A stretch of 64,000 nt of DNA from Marinoscillum sp049115815 (lineage in GTDB: Bacteria > Bacteroidota > Bacteroidia > Cytophagales > Cyclobacteriaceae), in assembly GCA_049115815.1 (NCBI GenBank), contig JAGDZO010000001.1, positions 124,001 to 188,000 on the forward strand, written 5' to 3'. Of the stretch, positions 24,524 to 34,076 are shown piece after piece (position 1 is the stretch's first letter; each line of letters opens with the position of its first letter). The notes under the pieces are model-generated. The model worked only from the letters and a program-made list of their open reading frames with translations, searched no databases and was not told the DNA's origin. The translations under genes were made by a program, and so were the position numbers.

Positions 24524-26419
24524 TTAATCAAACGCCGAAATGACCGGCTTATATTTAAATATATTTTCAAACGATATAGGTATAGTAGCCGATAGTGAAA
24601 ACTGAGTCTTATCGCTATTTATTGGAGCTTTGATAAACTGAGTCACTCTCAGTTCCAGTGTATTGAACACCAAACTTTCATTCTTAATTCTTACGCCCAG
24701 ACCAGTTCCCTGATAAGCATAATGCGCCGAAGCGAGCGTTCTAGTATCCCATACTTCTCCAAAGTTATAATAGATGAACGGTGCAAATCTAAATCCGTAA
24801 AAATACCATGGGGTAAACATGACTGATTCTATTGCAAAGCCAAAAGCGCTATTACCAGAAATGTTGTCTCCTTCCAAATCCCTTATTCTCCTTTTGAGAT
24901 TGATAGATCTATATTCTGGCTGGCTGATACCCCTGGAGTAGGACAGACGAGCGAAGCTTCTGAAATAGTACCTCCCAATGTGCATCAGAGGGGTGAAGTA
25001 ATTCAATTTTATTTTGAAGGAACCGTTTTGAAGTGAATTTCTATTGAATGCTCCTATCTCTTGATTGAAGAGCAAATAACCAAAGTTGTTGACATAGAAG
25101 GCCCAAAATAATTGATAGCCGATATACTGTTGGGTATAATATTCATTGAAATCATACCCCGTGATGAAAGAGAATCGATAGCCCAAAGGAATATCTTCCG
25201 AAATACCATATCCAGAGATGTAGTTGGTCTTAAGGAACTTTCTATTTGAGAGGCTTAATTCCGATAGCAGAAGTTTTCGGTTGAAAAACAGGAAGTTGCT
25301 ATCCTCACTTACGTACGGTTGCTGGGAAAAAGCATGATTCAGATAACGAGCAGAGATAATAATGTTTTTTCTAGAGTTGCTAGAAGCAATCTGAAAAGAT
25401 CTTCCTAACCAGATGTCCTGAAAATTCAGTTCGAAATCAGAAATAGCTGAGGGCGTTTTATCCAAAAAGAGTATGGTGTCTTTGAGCCAACGTACTTCCA
25501 AGCCACCACCGTATTTAATTTCTGGGGCTACAAATTCTTTCTGTAGATTCAGACCCCAAGTTTGGTTATTCAGGTTTTTGGAATGGTTTATTTCCCAACT
25601 AGTAATCGTTTTACTGATGTTTTGTGCACCAAAAGACAAGCTGTATCCTGAACTGGGTTCATTGTCATCATCATATAACCAGGCGATAGAAGCTGATTTT
25701 CCCGATCCGCCAATGTTCCTATTGAATAGCTCAGCTCTAAACTGATTGTAGTCATATATGTCCAGCGCTGTTCCCCATGATATCCGATCTTTAATAACAA
25801 CTATCAAATCGGCTTCACCATCATTCTTCTTTGTTACATAGATCTTAGCATCTTCTACAAATCTGAGTCTTCTTAATATTCGTTCATTGTCCGCCATGGC
25901 ATACGGATCAATCACATCATTCACTTTGACGAGTAGGTTATTTCGAATTAGCCTGCTCCAACTATTGATGTGGAACTGATTGGCTACTTTGGCCAATGAT
26001 GATGAGGCTATGCGTAGCGTGTCTGATACGCTTCCTTCTAATATATCAACGAATTTGATTCTGATGTTGGTGACTTTCAGTCCTTTGTAGGCTTCAAAAG
26101 GTTGATTGGAAGTTCTGGAATTCTTACTTTTCTGTTCGCTACTTTCCTTTTTGTTCACATAAAGCAAATCGAATATTTGGGCAGTCACTTTGTTTTGGCC
26201 TGTCTTCTCTTTGATTTTTCTGTAGAATTCGGATGAAGACTTGTAGGGGTTGGTTCTGACCTTGTATTTAATATCGGATAGGAAGATCACGGTATCAGAT
26301 ATCGGGGCAATGATGGTGTCCTTGAGAATGAGAATCTGCTTCTGAGAAACCATTACCGAATCCAATCCTTTGGCAAAAAAGGCATTGGTGGCAAGTATCA
26401 GAAAGAACAAGTATCTCAT
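24524..26419 (-). CDS. BamA/TamA-like outer-membrane protein
   Basis: This 631-aa protein has a signal peptide and then, near residues 115-215, a POTRA-like domain (VTNIRIKFVDILEGSV to IVVIKDRISWG). The rest is a long series of amphipathic beta strands as in the bacterial surface antigen barrel. ENESLVFNTLELRVTQF and a C-terminal aromatic region support an outer-membrane location. It is shorter than BamA and has only one clear POTRA, so it is probably an accessory TamA-like or Patatin-free relative. The exact role is unknown. Confidence 0.72.
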   Translation of the reverse strand: MRYLFFLILATNAFFAKGLDSVMVSQKQILILKDTIIAPISDTVIFLSDIKYKVRTNPYKSSSEFYRKIKEKTGQNKVTAQIFDLLYVNKKESSEQKSKNSRTSNQPFEAYKGLKVTNIRIKFVDILEGSVSDTLRIASSSLAKVANQFHINSWSRLIRNNLLVKVNDVIDPYAMADNERILRRLRFVEDAKIYVTKKNDGEADLIVVIKDRISWGTALDIYDYNQFRAELFNRNIGGSGKSASIAWLYDDDNEPSSGYSLSFGAQNISKTITSWEINHSKNLNNQTWGLNLQKEFVAPEIKYGGGLEVRWLKDTILFLDKTPSAISDFELNFQDIWLGRSFQIASSNSRKNIIISARYLNHAFSQQPYVSEDSNFLFFNRKLLLSELSLSNRKFLKTNYISGYGISEDIPLGYRFSFITGYDFNEYYTQQYIGYQLFWAFYVNNFGYLLFNQEIGAFNRNSLQNGSFKIKLNYFTPLMHIGRYYFRSFARLSYSRGISQPEYRSINLKRRIRDLEGDNISGNSAFGFAIESVMFTPWYFYGFRFAPFIYYNFGEVWDTRTLASAHYAYQGTGLGVRIKNESLVFNTLELRVTQFIKAPINSDKTQFSLSATIPISFENIFKYKPVISAFD

Positions 26420-26441
26420 CTTAAGTGTATAGATATAAAAA

Positions 26442-26464
26442 AAGCGAGCTGAAAGCTCGCTTTA
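26442..26464 (-). terminator. Terminator after the DUF6588 gene
   Basis: AAAGCGAGCT (26442-26451) pairs perfectly with AGCTCGCTTT (26455-26464) around a three-base loop. On the minus strand a T-run follows, so it ends the lipoprotein-DUF6588 transcript. Confidence 0.85.
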
Positions 26465-26493
26465 ATATTATGAAATTAGATAATACTTTCTGA

Positions 26494-27516
26494 TTATCTA
26501 ATGCTGATTCCTATACCTCCAGTGATTGTATTGTACTCTTGTACAGCATACTCAGCATGGAAAGTGAAGATCAAAAGCTTAACTCTTGCTCCAATGTTAG
26601 CTCTTAGTCCTCCATTATTGTAATCAAAATCTATAGGATCAGTAAAGTCACCACTTTCAGTTTCGTAAGTACCTTTCATTGCAAAATTCACTTTGCTTGT
26701 GGACATTCCTAAACCTCCATAAACTGTAAGAATAGCTAGTTTCTTAGAGATAATGGCTTGTAATGTGGTGCCTGACACATTGAATTCTGCCTTGTTATCT
26801 GGATTATCCGCATCCAAACTCATAGTATTAGTCATATTGCTAAAAGCAAAAAAGCCTGAAAGATCAAATGGTAAATTTTTGATTCCAGGAATCCACTGCT
26901 TTACATCATGCATTATACCTAGACCAAACATTTTAGTCGAAAATTCTTCTCCAGAATCACCGAATGTCTGCTCTGGAACCAATCTCAACTTAACTTCAGT
27001 ATTCTTGATCAACCCAATTCCTAATTGCACAGACGGTGCTGGTACCATGTTGAATCCATACGCTTCGTCTAATCCCAAACCTGTAGGTGAAGTGATTTTC
27101 ACATCATCAAACTCATCAGGAGTATTCTCATTAAATACCAAATAGGGAATATCACTTGCATCTAGGTTTGGTCCCATGAGTGTAGGGTATTCCGTTTGAC
27201 CGTTCTCAGCAGGAGAAACATTGAGGTTGGTATATTTTGCAGGGTCTATCGAGAAAAACTGAGCAGAAGTAGGAACCTGAGCAGCATTGATATTGACAGT
27301 CAAATCAAAACCTGCAACCTTATGAGGCTTACCGGTATTGTACCATCCACTGTTCAACGCGTATCCAAAACCAACAAATGCTGGCTCCAAATAATCTTGT
27401 AAAAGTTGATTTCCATCATCGACACCACCTTCCAAGAAAGATCCTAGATCCAAATCTTGTCCTTGAACATTAAAGACGAAGGCTAAAAGCGAGAGTATTA
27501 TTAGATTCTTTTTCAT
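26494..27516 (-). CDS. DUF6588 family outer-membrane protein
   Basis: This 340-aa product starts with a signal peptide cleaved near VQGQ (residue 20). It contains LEPAFVGFGYALNSGWYNTGKPHK near residues 42-65 and ends in beta strands with a terminal aromatic-poor GGIGISIR. The pattern is that of DUF6588, a Bacteroidota outer-membrane barrel family without known function. It is transcribed with a lipoprotein gene that lies 10 bases upstream, so the pair may work together. Confidence 0.75.
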   Translation of the reverse strand: MKKNLIILSLLAFVFNVQGQDLDLGSFLEGGVDDGNQLLQDYLEPAFVGFGYALNSGWYNTGKPHKVAGFDLTVNINAAQVPTSAQFFSIDPAKYTNLNVSPAENGQTEYPTLMGPNLDASDIPYLVFNENTPDEFDDVKITSPTGLGLDEAYGFNMVPAPSVQLGIGLIKNTEVKLRLVPEQTFGDSGEEFSTKMFGLGIMHDVKQWIPGIKNLPFDLSGFFAFSNMTNTMSLDADNPDNKAEFNVSGTTLQAIISKKLAILTVYGGLGMSTSKVNFAMKGTYETESGDFTDPIDFDYNNGGLRANIGARVKLLIFTFHAEYAVQEYNTITGGIGISIR

Positions 27517-27526
27517 GGTCCTATTA

Positions 27527-28102
27527 TTAGTTTAGATCTCTTGCTTCAAGCAATACATCAAAATATAACACAAATTGGAAATCAAAGTCTTCTGATGGTA
27601 GTTCACCGAAATCAAAAGTTACGTTTCCTTCTATTTTTCCTCCACTCTTTAGAAGGCTAGAAAGTGCCTCTTTATCATATTGAGTTTCATTTAGGGCCGT
27701 CTTAGCAATATTATCAAAACTATTGGTGCTTAGGTCAGCAGCAATATCTATGGTTGCAAAGGGGTTCCCATCAGCAGAAAAAACCAATGACATTGATTCA
27801 ACTTCAATGTTCTCATTCTTAGCGGCCTCTACGCCTTTAATTTCATACGCAAATCCATTGATAACTACTTCAGCGTTATCTACGCCCTCAAATGCTTCTA
27901 CTTTGTCAAGTGTGTAATCAACTGACTCTTCAAAGGCAGGAGGGTTAATTTTTCCAAATCCATCAGGAAGTCCAGTGGGGATGTCGCTAAATGTAATTGG
28001 AATTTCGATCGGAAATTCTTTTCCTACATTAAAACCAACTCCAGCTTCGCCACATGAAAAGGCTAATCCCGCAACTAGAGCGATGAGTAATAAGTTTTTC
28101 AT
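27527..28102 (-). CDS. Predicted lipoprotein, unknown function
   Basis: The 191-aa product has a lipobox (LAFSCGEAG) with the acylated Cys near residue 17. The mature part is acidic and rich in beta strands, with conserved-looking ISDIPTGLP-type turns and GGKIEGNVTFDFGELP near residue 153. I do not recognise the family. It lies directly upstream of the DUF6588 barrel gene in one transcript. It diverges from the PerR-like regulator gene. Confidence 0.7.
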   Translation of the reverse strand: MKNLLLIALVAGLAFSCGEAGVGFNVGKEFPIEIPITFSDIPTGLPDGFGKINPPAFEESVDYTLDKVEAFEGVDNAEVVINGFAYEIKGVEAAKNENIEVESMSLVFSADGNPFATIDIAADLSTNSFDNIAKTALNETQYDKEALSSLLKSGGKIEGNVTFDFGELPSEDFDFQFVLYFDVLLEARDLN

Positions 28103-28258
28103 TAGTTATTTCGTTTGATATGAGACAAAAATATTGATTCTTCTGAGTATAAAGTCTAAAACTCAAAATTAAACATGTGTTTCTATTTCGAAAATACCGT
28201 GTAATACGTATTTCCAAAGAGCAATTGCGATAATTAACGAAATTATTAGAATATGTTG

Positions 28259-28289
28259 TTGGCTTTCAAATTCTGCGTAATTACATTTA
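28259..28289 (+). promoter_or_regulatory. Candidate promoter of the PerR-like gene
   Basis: TTG at 28259-28261 and TACATTTA at 28282-28289 are 20 bases apart, close to the Bacteroidota primary-sigma pattern (TTG-N19-TAnnTTTG). The start codon is about 30 bases further on. Confidence 0.4.
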
Positions 28290-28304
28290 CATTCAAATAG
28301 GAAT

Positions 28305-28321
28305 AATTCTCAATTAGAATT
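28305..28321. promoter_or_regulatory. Candidate PerR/Fur box
   Basis: AATTCT-caatt-AGAATT is a perfect interrupted palindrome of AT-rich character, as in PerR/Fur operators. It overlaps the TTG start at 28320 of the PerR-like gene and lies shortly after a candidate promoter. Autoregulation is inferred. Confidence 0.45.
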
Positions 28322-28769
28322 GACAAGCAATACGTATCAACATATTAAAGAGCTTCTAACCGCCAACGATCTGAAGGCAACGCATCCTCGGATAGCAGTG
28401 CTTCATGAGTTGATGATGTGCGACGAACACCCCAGCGCTGAGCAATTGTACGAAAGGATCACAGAGAAAAATCCTAGTATTTCGATGGGTAGTGTCTATC
28501 GTGTATTAGAGAAACTCGTGGAGGTGAGTTTGGCTACTCGTGTGGCATCCAAGAGTGGCACGAAGAGATATGATGCGAATCTAGAACCTCACAGTCATAT
28601 ATATAGTGTCAATACAGAGGAGATTCAAGATTTTCATGATGAAGGTTTGTCAACCTTAATAAGGGAATATTTCGATAAGAAGAAGATCAAAAATTTTGTC
28701 ATTACAGACATTAAACTCCAAATCAATGGAGAGAAGAGTGACCCAAGCAAAAAAGTAATTATTGTATAA
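28320..28769 (+). CDS. Fur-family (PerR-like) transcriptional regulator
   Basis: The 149-aa product has the Fur winged helix (RIAVLHELM, SMGSVYRVLEKLVE near residues 55-68) and a C-terminal dimer domain with histidines in PHSHIY near residue 91. It has no CXXC pair, so the structural zinc site of classical Fur/PerR is missing; the only Cys is near residue 34. It sits 23 bases before a peroxiredoxin gene, which argues for a peroxide-responsive role. The start is a TTG at 28320; no in-frame ATG lies close upstream. Confidence 0.83.
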   Translation: MTSNTYQHIKELLTANDLKATHPRIAVLHELMMCDEHPSAEQLYERITEKNPSISMGSVYRVLEKLVEVSLATRVASKSGTKRYDANLEPHSHIYSVNTEEIQDFHDEGLSTLIREYFDKKKIKNFVITDIKLQINGEKSDPSKKVIIV

Positions 28770-28792
28770 CCATATAGATCAAACAAATTATT

Positions 28793-29422
28793 ATGTCATT
28801 AGTAGGAAAAAAAGCCCCATTATTCAATGCCCCAGCAGTAATCAACGGGGAGGAGATCGTTGAGAATTTCACATTGGAGAATTATATAGGAAAGAAGGAA
28901 GTGATGTTCTTTTTTTATCCTAAGGATTTCACTTTTGTGTGCCCAACAGAGATCTTGGCGTTTCAAGAAAAACTAGCGGAATTTGAGAAAAGAGGTGTTC
29001 AGGTAGTAGGAGCTTCTACTGACACTGAAGAGACGCACCTTGCCTGGTTGATGACTGAGAAAGCAAAAGGAGGAATTGAGGGTGTTACTTACCCGTTAGT
29101 AGCTGATACAGCCAAAACTATCGCCAACAACTTTGGCGTATTAGCCGGAGACTGGAACTATGATGAAGAAGGTCAATTGACATTCGAAGGTGCTCCTATC
29201 GCGTTCAGAGGCACTTTCTACATCGATAAAACCGGAGTGGTAAGACACGAGACCATCAATGACCTGCCTCTAGGAAGAAATATCTCTGAAATGTTGAGAG
29301 TAGTTGACGCTTGGCAGCATGTAGAGAAGCATGGTGAGGTTTGCCCTGCGAACTGGGAAGAAGGAAAAGATGCTATGCAAGCAACTAAAGAAGGAGTATC
29401 TTCTTACTTGTCTTCGCACTAA
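28793..29422 (+). CDS. AhpC-type 2-Cys peroxiredoxin
   Basis: The peroxidatic Cys is in FVCPTEILAF near residue 51 and the resolving Cys in EVCPANWEEG near residue 182, so it is a typical 2-Cys peroxiredoxin of 209 aa that reduces peroxides. No dedicated reductase (AhpF) is adjacent; thioredoxin is a likely donor (inference). It follows the PerR-like regulator on the same strand and is ended by a strong terminator. Confidence 0.93.
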   Translation: MSLVGKKAPLFNAPAVINGEEIVENFTLENYIGKKEVMFFFYPKDFTFVCPTEILAFQEKLAEFEKRGVQVVGASTDTEETHLAWLMTEKAKGGIEGVTYPLVADTAKTIANNFGVLAGDWNYDEEGQLTFEGAPIAFRGTFYIDKTGVVRHETINDLPLGRNISEMLRVVDAWQHVEKHGEVCPANWEEGKDAMQATKEGVSSYLSSH

Positions 29423-29445
29423 GTTTCACAAAAGCTTAAAACAAG

Positions 29446-29484
29446 AAAGGCCGTCTCAAATGATTTTGAGACGGCCTTTTTTTT
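29446..29484. terminator. Strong bidirectional terminator after peroxiredoxin
   Basis: AAAGGCCGTCTCAAA (29446-29460) pairs with TTTTGAGACGGCCTTT. T-runs follow on the plus strand, and A-rich sequence precedes it. It separates peroxiredoxin from the convergent bacilliredoxin and suf genes. Confidence 0.9.
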
Positions 29485-29499
29485 GCTCTCTATTGAACA

Positions 29500-29916
29500 C
29501 TAGCAGAATTCTTTGAATACCTCTACTAAGTGATTGGCGATCATTTCTGCCGAACGACCTTCGATGTGATGACGCTCTACAAAGTGTGCCAACTCACCGT
29601 CTTTGAAAAGGGCTACAGCTGGGGAAGAAGGGGGGAAAGGTAGGGTGAATTCACGCACCTTTTCTGTTGCTTCAAAATCTACTCCTGCGAACACTGTGGT
29701 CAGATGATCTGGCTTTTTTGAGCTTAGGTTCAATGCTGTGGTAACACCCGGTCTTGCCGTACCAGCAGCACACCCACAAACGGAATTGATCACCACCAAG
29801 GTGGTTCCTTTGTGATCTTTGAAATGATTTTCTACTGCTTCTTTGCTCTTGAGCTCCTCAAAACCAACTGCAGTCAGTTCGTTTCTCATTGGTGCTACTA
29901 GTTGTTCTGGGTACAT
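29500..29916 (-). CDS. Bacilliredoxin (BrxA/BrxB family)
   Basis: This 138-aa thioredoxin-fold protein has the CGC active site in NSVCGCAAGTARPG near residues 46-59. It matches the BrxA/YphP family, which removes bacillithiol from proteins. In Bacteroidota the thiol partner may be bacillithiol, but no biosynthesis gene is seen here. It lies 51 bases after the last suf gene on the same strand and may be co-transcribed with it. Confidence 0.87.
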   Translation of the reverse strand: MYPEQLVAPMRNELTAVGFEELKSKEAVENHFKDHKGTTLVVINSVCGCAAGTARPGVTTALNLSSKKPDHLTTVFAGVDFEATEKVREFTLPFPPSSPAVALFKDGELAHFVERHHIEGRSAEMIANHLVEVFKEFC

Positions 29917-29967
29917 AATATTAGGAATTTTAATCTTTAAAATTTATTTAACAATGGTATTGTTGTT

Positions 29968-30309
29968 TTACATGAATCCGAGCTCCAACTTGGCAGCCTC
30001 AGACATCATCTCCGTAGCATAAGGAGGATCAAATGTCACCTCTACTTCTACGTCGTTTACTTCTTCTACTTCCTGAATTCTCATTTTGATCTCTCCTGGT
30101 ATCTCCTCTGCGGAAGGGCAAGCAGGAGAGGTCAATGTCATCAAAACATGCACGTTGTTGATCGGAAATATATTAATCTCATAGATAAGTCCAAGCTCAT
30201 ATACATCTACCGGGATCTCAGGATCATAGACTTCCTTGATAGCATTGACCACCTTTTCTTTAAGATCCGTTTCTACGCCAGTATTGTTTGCTGTTTTATT
30301 TTCTTCCAT
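29968..30309 (-). CDS. SufT-like DUF59 Fe-S assembly protein
   Basis: This is a 113-aa MIP18/DUF59 protein. YDPEIPVDVYELGLIY near residues 32-47 and LTSPACPSAEEIP near 82-94 (with the conserved Cys) are the family signatures. SufT helps Fe-S cluster delivery or maturation. Its start shares one base with the sufE stop, so it is part of the suf operon. Confidence 0.87.
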   Translation of the reverse strand: MEENKTANNTGVETDLKEKVVNAIKEVYDPEIPVDVYELGLIYEINIFPINNVHVLMTLTSPACPSAEEIPGEIKMRIQEVEEVNDVEVEVTFDPPYATEMMSEAAKLELGFM

Positions 30310-30752
30310 TACTCGGGGTTGATTTGGTTTTTAGAACTAAGTGCTAGCGCATAAAGTTTCATTTGTTTGATCATTGCATTGAATCCATTGGATCTCTGCG
30401 TGCCTATAAATCGATTCATGCCAATCTTAGATGGAAAACTCAAGTCAGCATTCATGACGTCTTCCACCTTTTGATCCGAAAGCACTCTGACCAATAAGCT
30501 CACCAGACCTTTGGTCACCGCAGTATTACTATCTGCATCAAATGAAATATTACCTTGATCAGTGAGTCCTGCGTGCATCCAAACTTTACTTTGGCATCCT
30601 TTCACTACGCTATCCTCGGTTTTGAGGTCTGAAGCCATTTCTGGCAATTGCTCGCCCAGTTCCATGACATAATTGATAGTCATTTCCATGTCACCGTCTA
30701 ACAGTGCAAATTCTTCAATTATCTCTTGCTCTATTTCTGCAATGGTGCTCAT
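30309..30752 (-). CDS. sufE: SufE cysteine desulfurase activator
   Basis: SufE accepts the persulfide sulfur from SufS and passes it to the SufBCD scaffold. The acceptor Cys is in VVKGCQSKVWMH near residue 52. The length of 147 aa is normal. It overlaps sufS by four bases and sufT by one base. Confidence 0.92.
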   Translation of the reverse strand: MSTIAEIEQEIIEEFALLDGDMEMTINYVMELGEQLPEMASDLKTEDSVVKGCQSKVWMHAGLTDQGNISFDADSNTAVTKGLVSLLVRVLSDQKVEDVMNADLSFPSKIGMNRFIGTQRSNGFNAMIKQMKLYALALSSKNQINPE

Positions 30753-31981
30753 CCGAATTTCTTCACGATATCTTTTAGTCCCATGACCAATTGGTCAATC
30801 TCTTCTTTGGTGTTGTAAACCGCAAATGAAGCCCTGACAGTTCCCTCTATTTCAAAATGATCCATCAAAGGCTGAGTGCAATGGTGTCCCGTTCTTACCG
30901 CAATTCCCTTTGCATCCAGAAGCATTCCAATATCAAAAGGGTGAATCCCATCGATCAAAAAAGAAACAACAGATGCCTTGTGATCGGCTGTCCCAATAGC
31001 ACGAAATCCATCCACAGATTCTAATTGCTCATTGGCATAGGCCAAGAGTTCGTTTTCCTGATTTTGAATGGTCTCGTGACCTATTCTTTCTATGAACTCA
31101 ACGGCGGTCTTGAGTGCAACAACATCAGCTATATTGGGTGTGCCTGCTTCAAATTTATATGGGATGTCATTGTATGTGGTTTCTGCAAAAGACACATTTT
31201 TGATCATCTCGCCCCCACCTTGATAGGGATCCATCGCCTCCAAAATCTCACGCTTTCCATACAAAACACCGACACCTGTTGGGCCATACATTTTGTGTCC
31301 GGAGAAAGCCATAAAGTCACATCCCAAAAGCTGAACATCCAACTTTTGATGTGGTGCTGCCTGAGCGGCATCAATCAGTACCTTGGCACCAGCTTTGTGA
31401 GCTATCTCAATAATTTCAGATACTGGATTAATGGTACCTAAAGAGTTGCTGATATAGACCACTGAAACCATCTTGGTTTTCTCGGTCAATAATGCTTCAA
31501 AATCACTGACGGCTATTGTGCCATTCTGCTGAACAGGGATAACTTTCAAAACAGCACCCGTCTGCTGACAGAGAATCTGCCAAGGCACTATGTTGGAGTG
31601 GTGCTCCATACCCGTGATGATTATTTCATCACCTGCCTTCAGAAATTTCCTACCATAAGATTGCGCTACAAGATTGATTCCCTCGGTGGTTCCTTTAGTG
31701 AAGATGATTTCTTCTGATTCCCTGGCGTTTATGAAGGTTTTGATAGCCTTTCGTGTGTCTTCATATGCCGTAGTAGCACGTTCTGCCAAAGTATGAATGC
31801 CACGATGGATATTAGCATTGTCCTTAAGGTAGTAGTGACTTAGAGCATCAATTACGGATTGAGGAGTCTGAGATGTGGCAGCATTGTCAAAATATATCAG
31901 TGGTTTGCCATTGACATTCTGATCCAGCACAGGAAACTCTTTTCTGATATCACTCAAGGTTGGTTTCGCTTCAGCAATCAT
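30749..31981 (-). CDS. sufS: Cysteine desulfurase SufS
   Basis: SufS is a PLP enzyme that takes sulfur from cysteine. YFDNAATSQTP near residue 29, GMEHHSNIVPW near 123, the PLP lysine in MAFSGHKMYGPTGVGVLYG near 227, and the active Cys in VRTGHHCTQPLM near 366 are visible. Its 410-aa length is typical. It lies two bases downstream of sufD in one operon. Confidence 0.95.
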   Translation of the reverse strand: MIAEAKPTLSDIRKEFPVLDQNVNGKPLIYFDNAATSQTPQSVIDALSHYYLKDNANIHRGIHTLAERATTAYEDTRKAIKTFINARESEEIIFTKGTTEGINLVAQSYGRKFLKAGDEIIITGMEHHSNIVPWQILCQQTGAVLKVIPVQQNGTIAVSDFEALLTEKTKMVSVVYISNSLGTINPVSEIIEIAHKAGAKVLIDAAQAAPHQKLDVQLLGCDFMAFSGHKMYGPTGVGVLYGKREILEAMDPYQGGGEMIKNVSFAETTYNDIPYKFEAGTPNIADVVALKTAVEFIERIGHETIQNQENELLAYANEQLESVDGFRAIGTADHKASVVSFLIDGIHPFDIGMLLDAKGIAVRTGHHCTQPLMDHFEIEGTVRASFAVYNTKEEIDQLVMGLKDIVKKFG

Positions 31982-31982
31982 C

Positions 31983-33296
31983 TCAGCCTAATTTGTTAGT
32001 TATAGTCTCCTGAATTTCGTCTCGAACCAATTCTTCCTTCACTTCTTCAAGCGTTTCGTTTGCGAATGCATTAAGCATTAGCGCTTTTGCTCTTGTTTTG
32101 GAGATACCCCTGGCACGTAAATAGAAGATTGCTTCTTCATCCAGTTGGCCAGTGGTGCAGCCATGTGAACACTTCACATCATCAGCCCAAATTTCCAATT
32201 GCGGTTTAGTATTGATAGCAGCATCCTCCGAGAGGAGAATGTTATTGTTAGACTGGAAAGCATTGGTTTTTTGAGCTATCTGTCTTACATAGATCTTTCC
32301 GTTGAAAACGCCTCTTGCATTTTCATCCAGAATGCCCTTATAGACTTCATTGCTATAACAGTTTGGCTGGACATGATCAACAGAAGTATTGTTATCCACG
32401 TGGCTGCTGCCAGAGAGTTGATACAGTCCATTCATATGTGCCTCAGAATTTTCTCCGTCAACAGTGATGAATATATTATTTCTAATCACGGCACCATTGA
32501 ACGAATAAGTATTGGTGTAGCACCTTGAATCTCCTTTTTGATCAGCGTAAAAGCCTTCTATACTATGATAGTTGGGAGAGTAGTTTTGTACTTTAGTGTA
32601 TCTCAATTCAGCATTCTGAGCTACCTGAGCTTCTACAATGCTAACGTTCAAAGCGTCATTACTTCCCTTGATGACCGTGCGTTCGTATATGGACATTCTA
32701 GAACTTGACTCACAAATAATCGCTATGCGAGGGTAGGTAATAGAGTTTACGCTACTAGCATCTACAAAATGGTAGATAAAAGTTGGGATGATATCCGCAT
32801 TTTTCGATGCGATCAAGGCAAGACCAGACTCAAATGAAGACATATTCAATTGAGCAAAAGCATCTTTTTCTAAGCCCTTGGATTGATTCAATAGTTTTGA
32901 AACGACCTGAGAATCTTCCACCGTCTCATTATTGATAGGAGTAATCAATAGCTCATTTTGCTCACTGCGTATGATCGAGTTAGAGCTATCAAATCGTCCA
33001 TTGACAAACACCAAATGATTGGCTTCTTCAATAGGATAGAAGCTTTTAGTGATTTCATCTTTAGAGAATGATCCAAGCTCACTTTCCATTCCCAGTTGGA
33101 ATTTCTTTTTCAGAATTTTGGCAATGGGCGTGTATTTGTAGGCCTCACTTTTCTGCGCAGGAAGCCCCAATTCGGTGAATCTTTCAAAAGATTGCTTTCT
33201 CAAAGCAGCAAGTACCTGTGGTGAACTTTTGTCTGATTCGTAAGCCTTTTTCAGCTTCGCTGTAATGGAATCTTCTATGGTTAGCGTGCTATTCAT
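31983..33296 (-). CDS. sufD: Fe-S cluster assembly protein SufD
   Basis: SufD pairs with SufB and two SufC to form the scaffold on which clusters are built. The 437-aa protein shares the beta-helix region of SufB, and DDVKCSHGCTTGQLDEEAIFYL near residues 370-391 holds the conserved Cys-His segment. It sits between sufC and sufS, with short gaps on both sides. Confidence 0.93.
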   Translation of the reverse strand: MNSTLTIEDSITAKLKKAYESDKSSPQVLAALRKQSFERFTELGLPAQKSEAYKYTPIAKILKKKFQLGMESELGSFSKDEITKSFYPIEEANHLVFVNGRFDSSNSIIRSEQNELLITPINNETVEDSQVVSKLLNQSKGLEKDAFAQLNMSSFESGLALIASKNADIIPTFIYHFVDASSVNSITYPRIAIICESSSRMSIYERTVIKGSNDALNVSIVEAQVAQNAELRYTKVQNYSPNYHSIEGFYADQKGDSRCYTNTYSFNGAVIRNNIFITVDGENSEAHMNGLYQLSGSSHVDNNTSVDHVQPNCYSNEVYKGILDENARGVFNGKIYVRQIAQKTNAFQSNNNILLSEDAAINTKPQLEIWADDVKCSHGCTTGQLDEEAIFYLRARGISKTRAKALMLNAFANETLEEVKEELVRDEIQETITNKLG

Positions 33297-33305
33297 TAGA
33301 ATATT

Positions 33306-34061
33306 TTATACTGCTGCAACTTCTTCTTTAATCCAATCGTAACCTTTTTCTTCTAGCTCAAGAGCAAGAGTTTTGTCTCCGGACTTGACGATTTTTCCTT
33401 TATACAAGACATGTACAAAGTCCGGCACTATATAGTCAAGCAATCTTTGATAATGGGTGACGACTATGGTGGCAGTTTCTGGTCTCTTAAGTGCATTTAC
33501 TCCATGAGAAACTATCTTCAAGGCATCTATATCTAGTCCCGAATCAGTTTCGTCAAGGATCGAAAGCTTGGGCTCAAGCATGGCCATTTGGAAGATCTCA
33601 TTTCTTTTTTTCTCTCCACCTGAAAATCCTTCATTCAACGCTCTACTTAGTAATGATTGATCTATCTCGACCAACTTCATTTTCTCTTTCATTTCCTTAA
33701 GAAATGAAACAGCGTCTAGTGTTTTCAATCCTCTTGCTTCTCGCACTTGATTGACAGCCGTTTTTAGGAAATTGGTAGTAGATACACCAGGAATTTCTAC
33801 AGGGTACTGAAACGCTAGAAAGATACCAATTCTAGCGCGTTCTTCCGGAGAGAGTTCAAGTAGATTATCGCCAAGGAAATCCACAGATCCTCCAGTGATG
33901 TCATACTCTTCACGACCAGCTAACACTGATGCTAATGTGCTTTTGCCAGAACCATTTGGCCCCATGATAGCATGAACTTCGCCTGCATTTACCTCGAGGT
34001 TGATTCCTCTGAGTATTTCTTTACCCTCTATTGAAGCTTTTAAATTGTTGATCTTAAGCAT
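33306..34061 (-). CDS. sufC: Fe-S cluster assembly ATPase SufC
   Basis: SufC is the ABC-type ATPase of the SufBCD scaffold. Walker A is GPNGSGKST near residues 35-43, the signature is FSGGEKKRNE near 144-153, and Walker B with LDETDSGLD near 165-173. Its 251 aa are standard. It lies between sufB and sufD in the operon. Confidence 0.96.
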   Translation of the reverse strand: MLKINNLKASIEGKEILRGINLEVNAGEVHAIMGPNGSGKSTLASVLAGREEYDITGGSVDFLGDNLLELSPEERARIGIFLAFQYPVEIPGVSTTNFLKTAVNQVREARGLKTLDAVSFLKEMKEKMKLVEIDQSLLSRALNEGFSGGEKKRNEIFQMAMLEPKLSILDETDSGLDIDALKIVSHGVNALKRPETATIVVTHYQRLLDYIVPDFVHVLYKGKIVKSGDKTLALELEEKGYDWIKEEVAAV

Positions 34062-34076
34062 TGATGTGATTTGGTT

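Noticed and set aside
26753..27145. 130-aa plus-strand frame opposite the DUF6588 gene
   Set aside because: It is a shadow of the minus-strand gene, with no signal sequence or independent control region.
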